Position numbers and translations under genes: made by a program. Positions 50,539 through 59,320 of a stretch of 64,000 nucleotides of DNA are shown piece by piece. This stretch comes from Gemmatimonadota bacterium (GTDB lineage Bacteria; Gemmatimonadota; Gemmatimonadetes; Longimicrobiales; Gaopeijiaceae). The stretch is from NCBI GenBank assembly GCA_041390125.1, contig JAWKQN010000009.1:124001-188000 (forward strand). The letters run 5' to 3'. The notes below the pieces were generated by a model. It saw only the letters and a list, made by a program, of their open reading frames with translations, was not told the origin of the DNA and ran no database searches. Numbering within the stretch: the stretch's first letter is position 1; each line of letters begins with the position of its first letter.

Positions 50539-53001
50539 ATGGCCAAACGAGCTGCCCGCACGTCCGCGAAGACCGCCCCCGCGGCGGCGCATCCGGCCGC
50601 GCCCGGCACCTGGCCGCGTTGGGTGCCCGCGGCGGTCTACGCCGTGGCGACGCTGGTGCTGTTCCGGGCCTTCATCTTTTCGTCGGACATGCTGTACGGG
50701 TCCGACACGCTCTCGTTGGGATACGCCGCCCGGTTGTTCTATGCCGAGGCGCTGCGGGCCGGCACCTTCCCGTTCTGGAATCCGCTGATCCTGGGTGGGA
50801 CGCCCTTCCTCGAATCCCTGGCAGGGGGTGACTCGCTGTATCCGACCTCGCTGCTGCTTCTGTTCGTGGAGCCGTACCGGGCGCTCGGGTGGAAGCTGGT
50901 CGTGCACGTCTTCCTGGCCGGTCTGTTCATGTACGGCTGGCTCCGGGCGCTCGGGTCGGGCCGTCCCGCCGCCCTGGTGGCCGGCCTGGCCTACCTGATG
51001 GCGCCGTTCATGGTGTCCCTCGTGTATCCCGGCCACGACGGCAAGCTGTTCGTCACCGCGCTGACGCCGTTGGCGTTCTGGGCGGCGGAGCGCGTGCTGA
51101 CGGGTGGCGGTGCGCGTTGGTTCGCCGCCCTGGCGGGCACCGTGGGCGTCGTCATCCTGTCCACGCATTTCCAGATGGCGTATTTCCTGTTCGGCGCCCT
51201 GGGTGTGTACATGATCGTGCGCACCGCCGCGGCGGCGCGGGTGGGGGAGGGAGCCGCGGCCGGGCGGCGGGCGCTGCTGTTCCTCGGGGCCGCGCTTCTC
51301 GGGGCGGGCGTCGCGGCGGTCCAGCTCCTGCCGGCCGTGGACTACGTGACCGAGTCGTCGCGGCGCACCGCCACGACGACGGCCGCCACCTCCGACGTCG
51401 AGGGCGTGGCGTACTCCAGCAGCTATTCCCTGCATCCGGAGGAGGCGCTGGGCTTCCTCGCGCCGGAGTTCGTCGGCAACGGCGTCGCGGACGGCGCGGA
51501 CTGGGCGAGCGGGACCTACTGGGGTCGCAATCCCATCAAGCTCGGTCATCCCTACTTCGGCGTCGTGGTGCTGCTGCTTGCCGGCGTCGGTCTGCTGGTC
51601 CGTGCTCGGGGTGTGGTGCACTGGACGCTCTTCGGGATCGGGACCGTGGCGTTCCTCTACGGGCTCGGTACCCACACGCCGGTCTGGCGCGTGTTCTACG
51701 AGGTCGTCCCGGGCATCTCGTTGTTCCGCGCGCCGGACATGGTGGTGTTCCTGACCGGCTTCGCGGCGGTCACCCTGGCCGGCCTGGGCCTGGACGCGCT
51801 GCTCGCGCCCGACGGGCTGCGCTGGAAGGGCGTGCAGCGCTGGATGTGGGGGCTCGTGGGCCTGTTGGGTCTGCTGACCGTGCTGGCCGCGTCCGGGATC
51901 CTGCAATCCTTCTGGTTGGCCGTGGTCTACCCGCAGGCCGACCCGGGCCGCATCGACCGCCTGACCCGGCTGCAGCCCTACCTGGTGCGAGGCTTCGCCG
52001 TCTCCACGGTGCTCGCGGGCCTCTCCGCGGGCTTGATGGTGCTGTACCGGGACGCGCGCGTGTCGGCCGGGGGCCTGATCGCCGGCCTCGCGCTGCTCGT
52101 GGGCATCGACGCCATCCGCATCGACGACACGTTCATCACGACCTTCGACGTGCGGACGTGGGCGGCTCCCGATCCGAACATGCGCTTCCTCGAGGGACAG
52201 GAATCGGCGACGGACCCATGGCGCCTGCTCTCGCTCGCGCCTCCGATCGGGCAGGACGTCAAGCCGGCGCTCTACGGGCTGGAGCTGGCCGCGGGGCATC
52301 ATCCCAATGACCTGGCCCGCTACCGTGAGCTGATCGGGATGCAGGGCAGCGGGCGCCCCGAGAACCTGTTGGCCAATCCCACGCTGCTGCGCCTCCTCAA
52401 CGTGCGGTACCTGCTGTGGCCGCAGGCGCAGCTGGGCGGCCCGCCCATGGAGGGCGTCCAGCCCCTGGCGGCCACCCAGCTGCAGGACGGGCGGATCTAC
52501 GAGGCGGTCTACCCCTGGAACGATCTGCCGAGGGCGCGTCTGGTCGCGGATGCGGTCATCCAGCCGGACGATCAGGCCGTGGCGTACATGATGTCGCCCG
52601 CGTTCGACCCGACCACGCAGGTGGTGCTGCCCGAGACGCCGCCCCGGCCGCTTCCGGGCGGACCGGTGCAGGGGGAGGTGACCTGGGAGACGCGCGGGAT
52701 CAACGCGATGACGCTCCGGGTGCGCTCCGACCGCGAGGCCCTGCTGGTCGTGGCCGACAACTGGTATCCGGCGTGGAGCGCGCGCGTGGATGGGCAGGCG
52801 GCACCGGTGCTCCGTGCCTATCACACGCTGCGGGCCGTGCCCGTCCCGGCCGGGGAGAGCACGGTCGAGATGTACTACGACACGGCTTCGCTGCGTGGAC
52901 CCTTCCTGCTGAGCCTGGTCTCGCTTCTCCTGCTGGGGGTGGCGCTGGTGTGGCCGGCGCTGCGCCGCGGCCGGAGCGGGGACGGCGAGTCGGCCGCGTG
53001 A
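50539..53001 (+). CDS. YfhO-like GT-C membrane glycosyltransferase
   Basis: A large polytopic protein of 820 aa with about twelve transmembrane helices and a C-terminal periplasmic domain. Family features are an early luminal motif FSSDMLYGSDTLSLG with an aspartate, NPLILGGTPFLESLAGGDSLYPTSLL (in pieces), and the end domain VVADNWYPAWSARVDGQ. In Bacillus, YfhO works with the GtrB-like CsbB to glycosylate lipoteichoic acid. Here it is in the same operon as a GtrB-like gene, a flippase-like gene and a Ppm-type gene. Acceptor in this diderm is unknown but may be LPS or a surface protein. Confidence 0.75.
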   Translation: MAKRAARTSAKTAPAAAHPAAPGTWPRWVPAAVYAVATLVLFRAFIFSSDMLYGSDTLSLGYAARLFYAEALRAGTFPFWNPLILGGTPFLESLAGGDSLYPTSLLLLFVEPYRALGWKLVVHVFLAGLFMYGWLRALGSGRPAALVAGLAYLMAPFMVSLVYPGHDGKLFVTALTPLAFWAAERVLTGGGARWFAALAGTVGVVILSTHFQMAYFLFGALGVYMIVRTAAAARVGEGAAAGRRALLFLGAALLGAGVAAVQLLPAVDYVTESSRRTATTTAATSDVEGVAYSSSYSLHPEEALGFLAPEFVGNGVADGADWASGTYWGRNPIKLGHPYFGVVVLLLAGVGLLVRARGVVHWTLFGIGTVAFLYGLGTHTPVWRVFYEVVPGISLFRAPDMVVFLTGFAAVTLAGLGLDALLAPDGLRWKGVQRWMWGLVGLLGLLTVLAASGILQSFWLAVVYPQADPGRIDRLTRLQPYLVRGFAVSTVLAGLSAGLMVLYRDARVSAGGLIAGLALLVGIDAIRIDDTFITTFDVRTWAAPDPNMRFLEGQESATDPWRLLSLAPPIGQDVKPALYGLELAAGHHPNDLARYRELIGMQGSGRPENLLANPTLLRLLNVRYLLWPQAQLGGPPMEGVQPLAATQLQDGRIYEAVYPWNDLPRARLVADAVIQPDDQAVAYMMSPAFDPTTQVVLPETPPRPLPGGPVQGEVTWETRGINAMTLRVRSDREALLVVADNWYPAWSARVDGQAAPVLRAYHTLRAVPVPAGESTVEMYYDTASLRGPFLLSLVSLLLLGVALVWPALRRGRSGDGESAA

Positions 53002-53966
53002 GCAGGAACGTCCGCGCCGGGACCGGCTCCAGGTCCCGCCGTCTCCTGGTGCGCGTCCTCCAGCTCGGTGCCACCGTGCTGGTGACGTGGTTCATCCTCG
53101 ACCGGCTCGGCCTCTCCCTCGGCGCCGTGCGCGACCTCGACCCGCGCTGGTGGCGACCGCAGGCGGGCCCGCTCGTCCTCTCGTCCCTCCTCCTGGCTGC
53201 GGCCTACGCGCTCTCCGGCGCGCTCTGGGGCGGCATGGTGCGGGAGCTGGGCGGAGGCGGACTGGGACACCGCCGGGGCATCGGGATCTACCTCGTGGCC
53301 AATCTGGGCCGCTACGTTCCGGGCAAGGTCTGGCAGATCCTGGGCCTGGCGTGGCTCGCCGGGCGGGCCGGCGTCCCGCCCACCGTGGCGACGTCGGCCG
53401 CCGTTCTGGGGCAGGCGCTCTCCCTGGCCGGCGCAGCGCTCGTCGGCGCGGTGGCGCTCTTCGGGGCGGACGGCGCGGAACGCACGCTGGCGCCGTGGGT
53501 GCTGGGAGCGGTCGCGCTCGGCATCCTGCTCACGCTCTCGAGGAGCTTCATGGAGAAGGCCCTGGCCCTCTGGTCGCGCGTGCTCCGCGCCCGGGAGACG
53601 CCCCAGGTGCCGGGCCCCACGTTCGGGCTTCGGTGGGCGGCCGCGTATGCGCTCAACTGGATCGCCTACGGGGTCGCCTTCGTGGTGTTCGCGAGCGCCT
53701 TCGGCGTGGACGTTCCCTGGGTGCCGACGGCGTCGGGCTTCGTGGCCTCCTGGCTGCTCGGCTACCTGGCCCTGTTCGCTCCCGCGGGCATCGGAGTGCG
53801 GGAAGGCGTCCTGGTGGCCTTGCTCAGCCCGTTCCTGGGGGCGGGGGCGGTGGCCGTCGCCGCGCTGTCCCGCGTGTGGCTCACGCTCGTGGAGGTCGTG
53901 GCCGCGCTGGCGTTGGGCGGAGGGGTGCTGCGGGAGGCGAGGGCGGTGGCGGGAGAGGCGTCATGA
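52998..53966 (+). CDS. Flippase-like UPF0104 membrane protein
   Basis: A membrane protein of 322 aa with about eight helices. It has YLVANLGRYVPGKVWQILG (the family hallmark) and the C-terminal GIGVREGVLVALLSPFLGAG. The family (related to the N-terminal half of MprF and to archaeal AglD partners) includes proteins that may move lipid-linked molecules. Between the YfhO-like and Ppm genes it is a good candidate for the step that flips polyprenol-phosphate sugars. GTG start in the overlap with the YfhO-like gene. Confidence 0.8.
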   Translation: MSRNVRAGTGSRSRRLLVRVLQLGATVLVTWFILDRLGLSLGAVRDLDPRWWRPQAGPLVLSSLLLAAAYALSGALWGGMVRELGGGGLGHRRGIGIYLVANLGRYVPGKVWQILGLAWLAGRAGVPPTVATSAAVLGQALSLAGAALVGAVALFGADGAERTLAPWVLGAVALGILLTLSRSFMEKALALWSRVLRARETPQVPGPTFGLRWAAAYALNWIAYGVAFVVFASAFGVDVPWVPTASGFVASWLLGYLALFAPAGIGVREGVLVALLSPFLGAGAVAVAALSRVWLTLVEVVAALALGGGVLREARAVAGEAS

Positions 53967-54715
53967 GCGGCAACGGCGGCACGCACGGGAATGGTGACGA
54001 GCGGTTCCTGGTCGTCATCCCGACCTACAACGAGCGTCGCAACGTGTCGATGGTCGTCCCGCTCGTGGCGGGGCAGGACCCGCGCGTGCACGTCCTGATC
54101 GTCGACGACAACTCCCCCGACGGCACCGGGCAGGAGGCGGACCGCCTCGCACGCGACAACCCCCGGATCCACGTGCTGCACCGGGAAGGGAAGGGCGGGT
54201 TGGGCCAGGCGTACATCGCCGGCTTCAAGTGGGGCCTCGAGCGAGATTTCGCGCTGTTCTTCGAGATGGACGCCGATCTCTCGCATCCGGCGGATCAGAT
54301 CCCGGCGTTCATCGCCAAGTCCGCCGAGTGCGACGTGATCGTGGGCTCCCGGTACGTGGGCGGGCGGGTGGCGGTGGTCAACTGGCCGCTCTCGCGCCTC
54401 ATGCTTTCTCTCTTTGGAAGTCTGTATGCTCGTGTCATAACGAGACTTCCGCTATCCGACGCCACGGGCGGATTCAACTGCTTCAAGCGGGAGGTGCTCG
54501 AAGCCATCGACGTCGACCGCATCCAGTCCACGGGCTACACGTTCCAGATCGAGCTCAAGCTCCGAGCGTGGCGGAAGGGGTTCCGTGTCTGCGAGATTCC
54601 GGTGATCTTCACCGAGCGGGCGGAGGGCGAATCCAAGATGTCCAAGCGCATCGTGCGCGAGGCCGTCTGGAGGGTATGGCAGCTCCGCCTGATGGACCTC
54701 TTCGGCCGGCTCTGA
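53963..54715 (+). CDS. Polyprenol monophosphomannose synthase (GT2)
   Basis: A 250-aa family-2 glycosyltransferase of the DPM1/Ppm1 type without transmembrane helices. Motifs are VVIPTYNERRNVSMVV, VDDNSPDGTGQEAD, EMDADLSHPADQIP and DATGGFNCFKREVLEAI; the final RAEGESKMSKRIVREA is also canonical. It would transfer mannose (or a related sugar) from the nucleotide to polyprenyl phosphate. A 42-base segment at 54404-54445 has codons and base composition unlike the rest of the gene and holds a hairpin; see the separate repeat entry. ATG overlaps the previous stop. Confidence 0.88.
   Translation: MSGNGGTHGNGDERFLVVIPTYNERRNVSMVVPLVAGQDPRVHVLIVDDNSPDGTGQEADRLARDNPRIHVLHREGKGGLGQAYIAGFKWGLERDFALFFEMDADLSHPADQIPAFIAKSAECDVIVGSRYVGGRVAVVNWPLSRLMLSLFGSLYARVITRLPLSDATGGFNCFKREVLEAIDVDRIQSTGYTFQIELKLRAWRKGFRVCEIPVIFTERAEGESKMSKRIVREAVWRVWQLRLMDLFGRL
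54416..54450 (+). repeat. AT-rich inverted repeat inside the Ppm-type gene
   Basis: GGAAGTCT (54416-54423) and AGACTTCC (54443-54450) are perfect inverted copies; inside them TATG (54425-54428) and CATA (54436-54439) extend the stem. The surrounding 42 bases (54404-54445) have 18 G/C, far below the neighbouring sequence. The 14 codons there (for instance TTT, AGT, TAT, ATA, AGA) are mostly rare for this genome, yet the encoded residues fit the protein family. Confidence 0.7.
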
Positions 54716-54747
54716 GCGGCCGGCCCAGACCCCGAGGGTAGCGCGCC

Positions 54748-55365
54748 TTGGCGCTCCATCATCTGCTCTATCGCTGTCCGCGGTGCGGCGCCGACCCGAC
54801 CACAGGGGAGCGGGACCGCGCGCTGTGTCCCTCGTGCGGCCGCACGTACGTGCGGGTCCGCGAGGGCAGGCGCATCCGCATCCTCGACCGCGAGGGGCGC
54901 GTCGAGAACGCGCTGGTCCAGACCCTGGTGGGAGACATCGAGCGCCAGGGCGGCTCGCTGTCGGTGGCCCGGCGCGCGGACGGCACGGTGGAGTACAGCG
55001 CCGATGTCCGGGTGACCCGGGCGCTGTCCGAAGACGCCGTCGTGCACGAAGGGCGCCTGCTGGGGTATATCGAACGGATGAGCGATCCCGTCCCCGGCGT
55101 GCTGACCATCACGGACGACGCGCTGACCTTCCGGCCCGCGGACGAGCCGACCGAGGAGCACTGGCGGCTGCGCGGCCTCAAGGCCGTCCAGACCAGCTCC
55201 GCGGCGCTGCAGATCTCGCCGCAGGACGGTCCGGTCGTCCAGTTCCGCTTCGTGGCCGACTCGCCGTTCCGGTGGGAGGACCTGCTGCGGACGCTGCTCG
55301 TGCAGGCCTATGCGCGCGAGGGCCTGGAGATCGTGGAGTTCCAGCCCCGGATCGTGGCGGCATGA
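54748..55365 (+). CDS. Hypothetical zinc-ribbon protein with C-terminal beta domain
   Basis: A 205-aa protein that I do not recognise. Residues 8-32 form a zinc ribbon (Cys10, Cys13, Cys27, Cys30; YRCPRCGADP, LCPSCGRTY). The rest has alternating hydrophobic strands; the segment GVLTITDDALTFRP, followed by WRLRGLKAVQTSSAALQISP, resembles PH/GRAM-like folds that bind membranes or peptides. The TTG start is uncertain (GAGGGT about 9 bases upstream). Its stop overlaps the next acyltransferase start, so it belongs to the glycan/lipid operon. A hairpin-forming GGCCGGC/GCCGGCC pair lies at 54704-54725 before it. Confidence 0.7.
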   Translation: MALHHLLYRCPRCGADPTTGERDRALCPSCGRTYVRVREGRRIRILDREGRVENALVQTLVGDIERQGGSLSVARRADGTVEYSADVRVTRALSEDAVVHEGRLLGYIERMSDPVPGVLTITDDALTFRPADEPTEEHWRLRGLKAVQTSSAALQISPQDGPVVQFRFVADSPFRWEDLLRTLLVQAYAREGLEIVEFQPRIVAA

Positions 55366-56087
55366 GCGAGCGCTTCCCGTCCTCCGTGCCGCCCTGGCGT
55401 GCGTCCCTGTACGCGCCCGTGCAGCGCCTCATGCGGTGGGTGTTGATGCCGCTCCTGGCGCGCGTGGACGTGGAGGGTCGCGAGCACATCCCGGCGGACG
55501 GCCCCTTCTTCCTGATCCCGAATCATCAGAGCGTGCTCGACCCGCTGATCGTGCAGGCCCTCTGCCGCCGGCCGGTCTACTCCATGACCAAGAGCACGCA
55601 GTTCACCGGTCGCCTGATGCGTTGGCTGCTGCCCCGCATCGGCGCCTTCCCGGTGCGGCGCTACCGCACGGACGCGCAGGCGGTCCGCACCGTGCTGCGG
55701 CTGATCGAGGAAGGGAAGGGCGTCGGCATCTACCCCGAAGGGGAGCGCTCCTGGGACGGACAGCTCCAACCGCTGCGGCGAGGCACGATCCGCGTCCTGC
55801 TCAAGGCGGGTGTGCCCATCATCCCGGTGGGGATCGCGGGCTCATACGACGTATGGCCGCGCTGGAGCAAGCGACCGCGCCGCTGCCGTGTCCGTCTGCG
55901 CTACGGGGCGCCCATCGTCTTCGGTGCACACGCGGATCGGCTCGCGCGGGAGGCGGCGCTGCCGGCGGCCCGCAAGCGGCTGGAGGCGGCCCTGCGGGAG
56001 CTGATCGACGAGACCAGCGGAGCGCGGGAAGGGGATGCGCGCGTGCCGGACCGCAGCCTGCCCGACGCCAAGGAGCGCTGGGCGTGA
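55362..56087 (+). CDS. 1-acyl-sn-glycerol-3-phosphate acyltransferase (PlsC-like)
   Basis: A 241-aa acyltransferase of the LPLAT family, which transfers an acyl chain to lysophosphatidic acid or a related lipid. The catalytic HX4D motif is His55 to Asp60 (NHQSVLD), and the second motif is YPEGERSWDG. It has one hydrophobic segment near residues 22-33. Context with glycan genes leaves open that it acylates a glycolipid and not a phospholipid. ATG overlaps the preceding stop; the following methyltransferase overlaps in turn. Confidence 0.87.
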   Translation: MSERFPSSVPPWRASLYAPVQRLMRWVLMPLLARVDVEGREHIPADGPFFLIPNHQSVLDPLIVQALCRRPVYSMTKSTQFTGRLMRWLLPRIGAFPVRRYRTDAQAVRTVLRLIEEGKGVGIYPEGERSWDGQLQPLRRGTIRVLLKAGVPIIPVGIAGSYDVWPRWSKRPRRCRVRLRYGAPIVFGAHADRLAREAALPAARKRLEAALRELIDETSGAREGDARVPDRSLPDAKERWA

Positions 56088-56797
56088 GCGAGCGGATCAT
56101 CGGCAAGGAGTACTACGACCGCTCCGACTACTTCGAAGGCGGTACCGGGCACCTGACCGACCTGGACAGCCCCTTCCAGCAATACCGCATCCGGAAGGTG
56201 CTGGAGATCCATCGGCCCGTGGCCGAGGACCGCGTCGTGGACCTGGGATGCGGCTGGGGCACGTTCTGCTTTGCGCTCGCGCCCGCGGTGAAGGAGATCG
56301 TGGGCGTCGACTTCTCCGAGAAGTCCATCGAGCTCTGCGAGAAGCGGCTCGCGCAGGCGCCCTTCGACAACGTCCGCTTCGTGTGCGCGGACGGTGGGGA
56401 CACGGGGCTACCCGCCGGGGTCTGGGACATGGTGCTGGCGGCCGACCTCTTCGAGCACCTGTATCCCGACGACTCGGCGCGGGTCTTCGCGGAGGCCTTC
56501 CGCCTGTTGGCGCCCGGGGGGCGCTTCGCCGTCTGGACCCCGCACCGCGGGCACATCCTCGAGGTGCTCAAGAACAACGAGATCCTGCTCGAGCGCGACA
56601 TCAGCCACGTGGACTACAAGTCCATGGCGCGGCTGAAGAGCTATGCGACGGAGGCCGGCTTCGACGTGGAGCGGGCCTACTACGCGGAGTCACACGTGCC
56701 GGGGCTGTCCCTGGTGGAGCGCGCCCTCCAGGGGGCCGTCCCACTCCTGCGCCGCCGGATCGCCCTGCTGGCCCGCAAGCCGTTCCGCGCCCTGTAG
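56084..56797 (+). CDS. Class I SAM-dependent methyltransferase
   Basis: A 237-aa methyltransferase with the SAM-binding motif VVDLGCGWGTF (about 51-61), an acidic loop at VGVDFSEKS, and motif LAADLFEHLYPDD. The C-terminal part (ISHVDYKSMARLKSYA, SLVERALQGAVPLLRRRIALLARKP) has a basic helix that may contact membranes. It is the last gene of the surface-glycan operon; the substrate, perhaps a lipid or glycan, cannot be named. Confidence 0.85.
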   Translation: MSERIIGKEYYDRSDYFEGGTGHLTDLDSPFQQYRIRKVLEIHRPVAEDRVVDLGCGWGTFCFALAPAVKEIVGVDFSEKSIELCEKRLAQAPFDNVRFVCADGGDTGLPAGVWDMVLAADLFEHLYPDDSARVFAEAFRLLAPGGRFAVWTPHRGHILEVLKNNEILLERDISHVDYKSMARLKSYATEAGFDVERAYYAESHVPGLSLVERALQGAVPLLRRRIALLARKPFRAL

Positions 56798-56830
56798 CGA
56801 CGGCCGGCCCCGGAGGCCCGTCCGACCGGC

Positions 56831-56859
56831 GTGCCGGGCCGTTCGCCCCATGCTAAACT
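56831..56859 (+). promoter_or_regulatory. Possible promoter of the second S9 peptidase gene
   Basis: TAAACT at 56854-56859 (with an upstream TGC that makes an extended -10) and GTGCCG at 56831-56836, 17 bases apart. The -10 stands out in GC-rich surroundings; the -35 is weak. The predicted transcript would have a leader of about 60 bases. Confidence 0.35.
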
Positions 56860-56924
56860 GAGTGTCACCGGCGTGCCCGGCCCTCGCGGTGTCCGGGGGC
56901 CTTTCCCATCGATCCCAGAGACCC

Positions 56925-59201
56925 ATGCCCGTACCATCGATGAAGCGATTCCTGATGGCCGCGGCTTCCGCGGTCCTCCTGGCCGGCCCGGCGCCGGTGG
57001 AGGCCCAGCAGCGGCCCATGACCTTCCTGGACATGCAGTACCTCAACCGTGCCGGGTCGTGGGCGCCGAGTCCCGACGGTGCCTGGTTGCTGTACACGGT
57101 CACCACGCCCGACTGGGAGGAGGACCGGCAGCAATCCGACATCCACCTCGTCTCCCTCGCGGAGGGACTGCCGTCCGAGCGGCAGCTCACCTTCACGGAA
57201 GACAAGAACGAGGAGTCTCCCGCCTGGACCCCCGACGGCGCCTGGTTCGCCTTCCTGTCGGACCGGGATGCCAGCGGGAACGGCCGCGAAGGGCGTCGCA
57301 ACCAGGTCTATCTGATGCGACCGGACGGCGGTGAGGCGCGCAAGATCACGGACGCCGAGGGCGGCGTAGGCAACTTCGCGTTCAGCCCGGACGGCGCCTG
57401 GCTCGTCTACCGCGCGGGCCGCGAGCTCGATGCGCAGCTCTACCGTCTGCCGATGGCCACCGTCTTCGAAGCCGAAGCGGAGAAGATGACCGAGACCGAA
57501 GCGGGCGTGGAGCAGTGGGCGTTCGCTCCGGACGGGAAGCGCATCTACTTCACCACGCCCGACGCGCGCGACAAGGACGAGGAGCTGCGACGGGAGAAGG
57601 GCTTCACGGTCAACATCCAGAACGCCGAGACGCCGCTGTCCAGCCTGTGGGCCATCGACGTCGCCTCCGGCGCCGTCAACCGGCTGACCCGCGACCCGTC
57701 GATCTCGGTGGATCGCTTCCAGGTGTCTCCCGACAGCCGCTGGGTGGGCTTCCGCGGCGGATCTGCGGAGCGCTACGAGCGCAACATCACCGAGGAGGGC
57801 ATCAACGCGGACCTGTTCCTGCTGGAGGTGGCCACCGGTCAGGTCGAGCGTCTCACCGACAATGAGGAAGTGGGGGAGAACGGACCGTCCTTCTCGCCCG
57901 ACAGCCGCTGGGTGGCCTTCTCGGCGCCCGACGACCTCACGCGCTACACGATGAGCAACGATCGTGTGTACCTGCGCGAGACCGGGGCGACGGGCGCGCC
58001 GTTCCGGAAGCTGGGGAGCGGGTTCGACGGGGACGTCTCGATCGCGTTCTGGTCCGAGGACGCCAAGACCCTCTACTTCAACGAGGGGTGGCGGGCGACG
58101 CGGCAGCTCTTCGCGCTGGATGTGGCCAAGGACGAGGTGCGTCAGGTCACGGACGAGCGCGCCGCGCTGTCCGTCGACCGGGACGAGGATACCGGCGTCC
58201 TCCTGATCAACTACCAGGATCCGCGCACCCCGCCCACCCTGTTCACGGTGGCGCGCCTCGACCGGGTGGCACGCCGGGCGGAGTGGACGCAGCTGATCGA
58301 CGTGAACCCGCAGGTCCGTGACTTCGCATTGGGCGAAGAAGAGGAGATCACCTGGACTTCCACCGACGGCAAGCAGGTCGGGGGTGTGCTGGTGAAGCCC
58401 GTGGGCTACCAGGAGGGGCAGCGCTATCCCCTGATCGTGGCCATCCACGGCGGCCCGGCCTCCGCGGACGTGCTCGGGTTCAATGGCGGCTATGGCGCGC
58501 AGGCCTATGCGGGGGCGGGGTACGCGGTCCTCAAGCCCAACTACCGCGGCTCGACCAACTATGGCAACGCGCATCGTACGGCCATCGTGGGGAACTACTT
58601 CCCGCAGGGGTATGACGACATCATGACCGGTGTCGATCACCTGATCGCGGAAGGGATCGTGGACGAAGACCGCATGGGCGTGCTGGGCTGGAGCGCCGGC
58701 GGGCACTGGTCCAACTGGATCCTCACGCACACGGACCGCTTCAAGGCCATCAGCTCCGGCGCGGGCACCATGAACTGGATCAGCATGTACGCCCAGAGCG
58801 ACGTGCAACGGAACCGTCAGTTCTACCTGGGTGACGAGTTGATGTACGAGAACTTCGATCCCTACTGGGACCAGTCCCCGCTCAAGTACATCGCCAATGC
58901 CAAGACGCCCACCATGGTGCACGTGGTGCAGGGCGATCCACGCGTGCCCAGCCCGCAGTCCATCGAGCTGCACATGGCGCTGAAGAAGCTCGACGTGCCC
59001 ACGGAGCTGTTCCTCTACCCGGGCTTCAGCCACGGCATCCCGGACGCGCGCAACCGCCTGGTCAAGTCGGTGAGCGAGATGGCCTGGATGGACTACTACG
59101 TGCGCGGGATCGGTGAGAAGTTCCAGTGGCGCCAGGTGCTGGAGACGCTGCCGGGCAACGGCGAGCGCCCGCGGGCCGCGACGGACGAGGGCGCGCGTTG
59201 A
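56925..59201 (+). CDS. Secreted S9 peptidase (acylaminoacyl-peptidase type)
   Basis: A 758-aa exported serine peptidase. The signal peptide is residues 1-28 (FLMAAASAVLLAGPAPVEAQ). A beta-propeller of WD/PD40-like blades (SPDGAWLLY, FSPDGAWLVY, FSPDSRWVAFS) occupies about 40-480. The hydrolase domain has Ser590 (GWSAGGHWSNW), the Asp in VQGDPRVPSP and the His in GFSHGIPDARN. It lacks the DPP-IV double-glutamate motif, so aminopeptidase or oligopeptidase activity is likelier. ATG at 56925 was chosen; 56940 is an alternative. Confidence 0.88.
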   Translation: MPVPSMKRFLMAAASAVLLAGPAPVEAQQRPMTFLDMQYLNRAGSWAPSPDGAWLLYTVTTPDWEEDRQQSDIHLVSLAEGLPSERQLTFTEDKNEESPAWTPDGAWFAFLSDRDASGNGREGRRNQVYLMRPDGGEARKITDAEGGVGNFAFSPDGAWLVYRAGRELDAQLYRLPMATVFEAEAEKMTETEAGVEQWAFAPDGKRIYFTTPDARDKDEELRREKGFTVNIQNAETPLSSLWAIDVASGAVNRLTRDPSISVDRFQVSPDSRWVGFRGGSAERYERNITEEGINADLFLLEVATGQVERLTDNEEVGENGPSFSPDSRWVAFSAPDDLTRYTMSNDRVYLRETGATGAPFRKLGSGFDGDVSIAFWSEDAKTLYFNEGWRATRQLFALDVAKDEVRQVTDERAALSVDRDEDTGVLLINYQDPRTPPTLFTVARLDRVARRAEWTQLIDVNPQVRDFALGEEEEITWTSTDGKQVGGVLVKPVGYQEGQRYPLIVAIHGGPASADVLGFNGGYGAQAYAGAGYAVLKPNYRGSTNYGNAHRTAIVGNYFPQGYDDIMTGVDHLIAEGIVDEDRMGVLGWSAGGHWSNWILTHTDRFKAISSGAGTMNWISMYAQSDVQRNRQFYLGDELMYENFDPYWDQSPLKYIANAKTPTMVHVVQGDPRVPSPQSIELHMALKKLDVPTELFLYPGFSHGIPDARNRLVKSVSEMAWMDYYVRGIGEKFQWRQVLETLPGNGERPRAATDEGAR

Positions 59202-59232
59202 CCTGACCTCCCCGAGCGCCTCGACGCGAAGC

Positions 59233-59273
59233 GCAGCGGCGGTCCCATCCCCTGTAGGTGGGGCCGCCGCTGC
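59233..59273 (+). terminator. Strong terminator hairpin after the S9 peptidase gene
   Basis: A 14-base stem, 59233-59246 against 59260-59273, contains only one G-U pair and has a 13-base loop. It is followed by ATTTCAC, a small break in GC-rich sequence. It lies 31 bases after the peptidase stop, before the next gene at 59321. Confidence 0.7.
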
Positions 59274-59320
59274 ATTTCACGGCCACGGGAGCCTCCGGCC
59301 ACGCTCCGGGTACCACGCGG

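Noticed and set aside
50149..52824. 891-codon minus-strand open frame under the YfhO-like gene
   Set aside because: The plus strand encodes a clear polytopic membrane protein. The antisense product is low-complexity.
54415..54430. Sigma-54-like GG-N10-GC spacing inside the Ppm-type gene
   Set aside because: Such spacing is very frequent by chance in GC-rich DNA, and the flanking consensus (TGGCAC, TTGCA) is poor. The palindrome explains the site better.
54704..54725. GGCCGGC/GCCGGCC hairpin over the stop of the Ppm-type gene as a terminator
   Set aside because: The stem is only seven bases, in GC-rich sequence, and the next gene begins 22 bases later in what looks like the same operon, so full termination seems unlikely.
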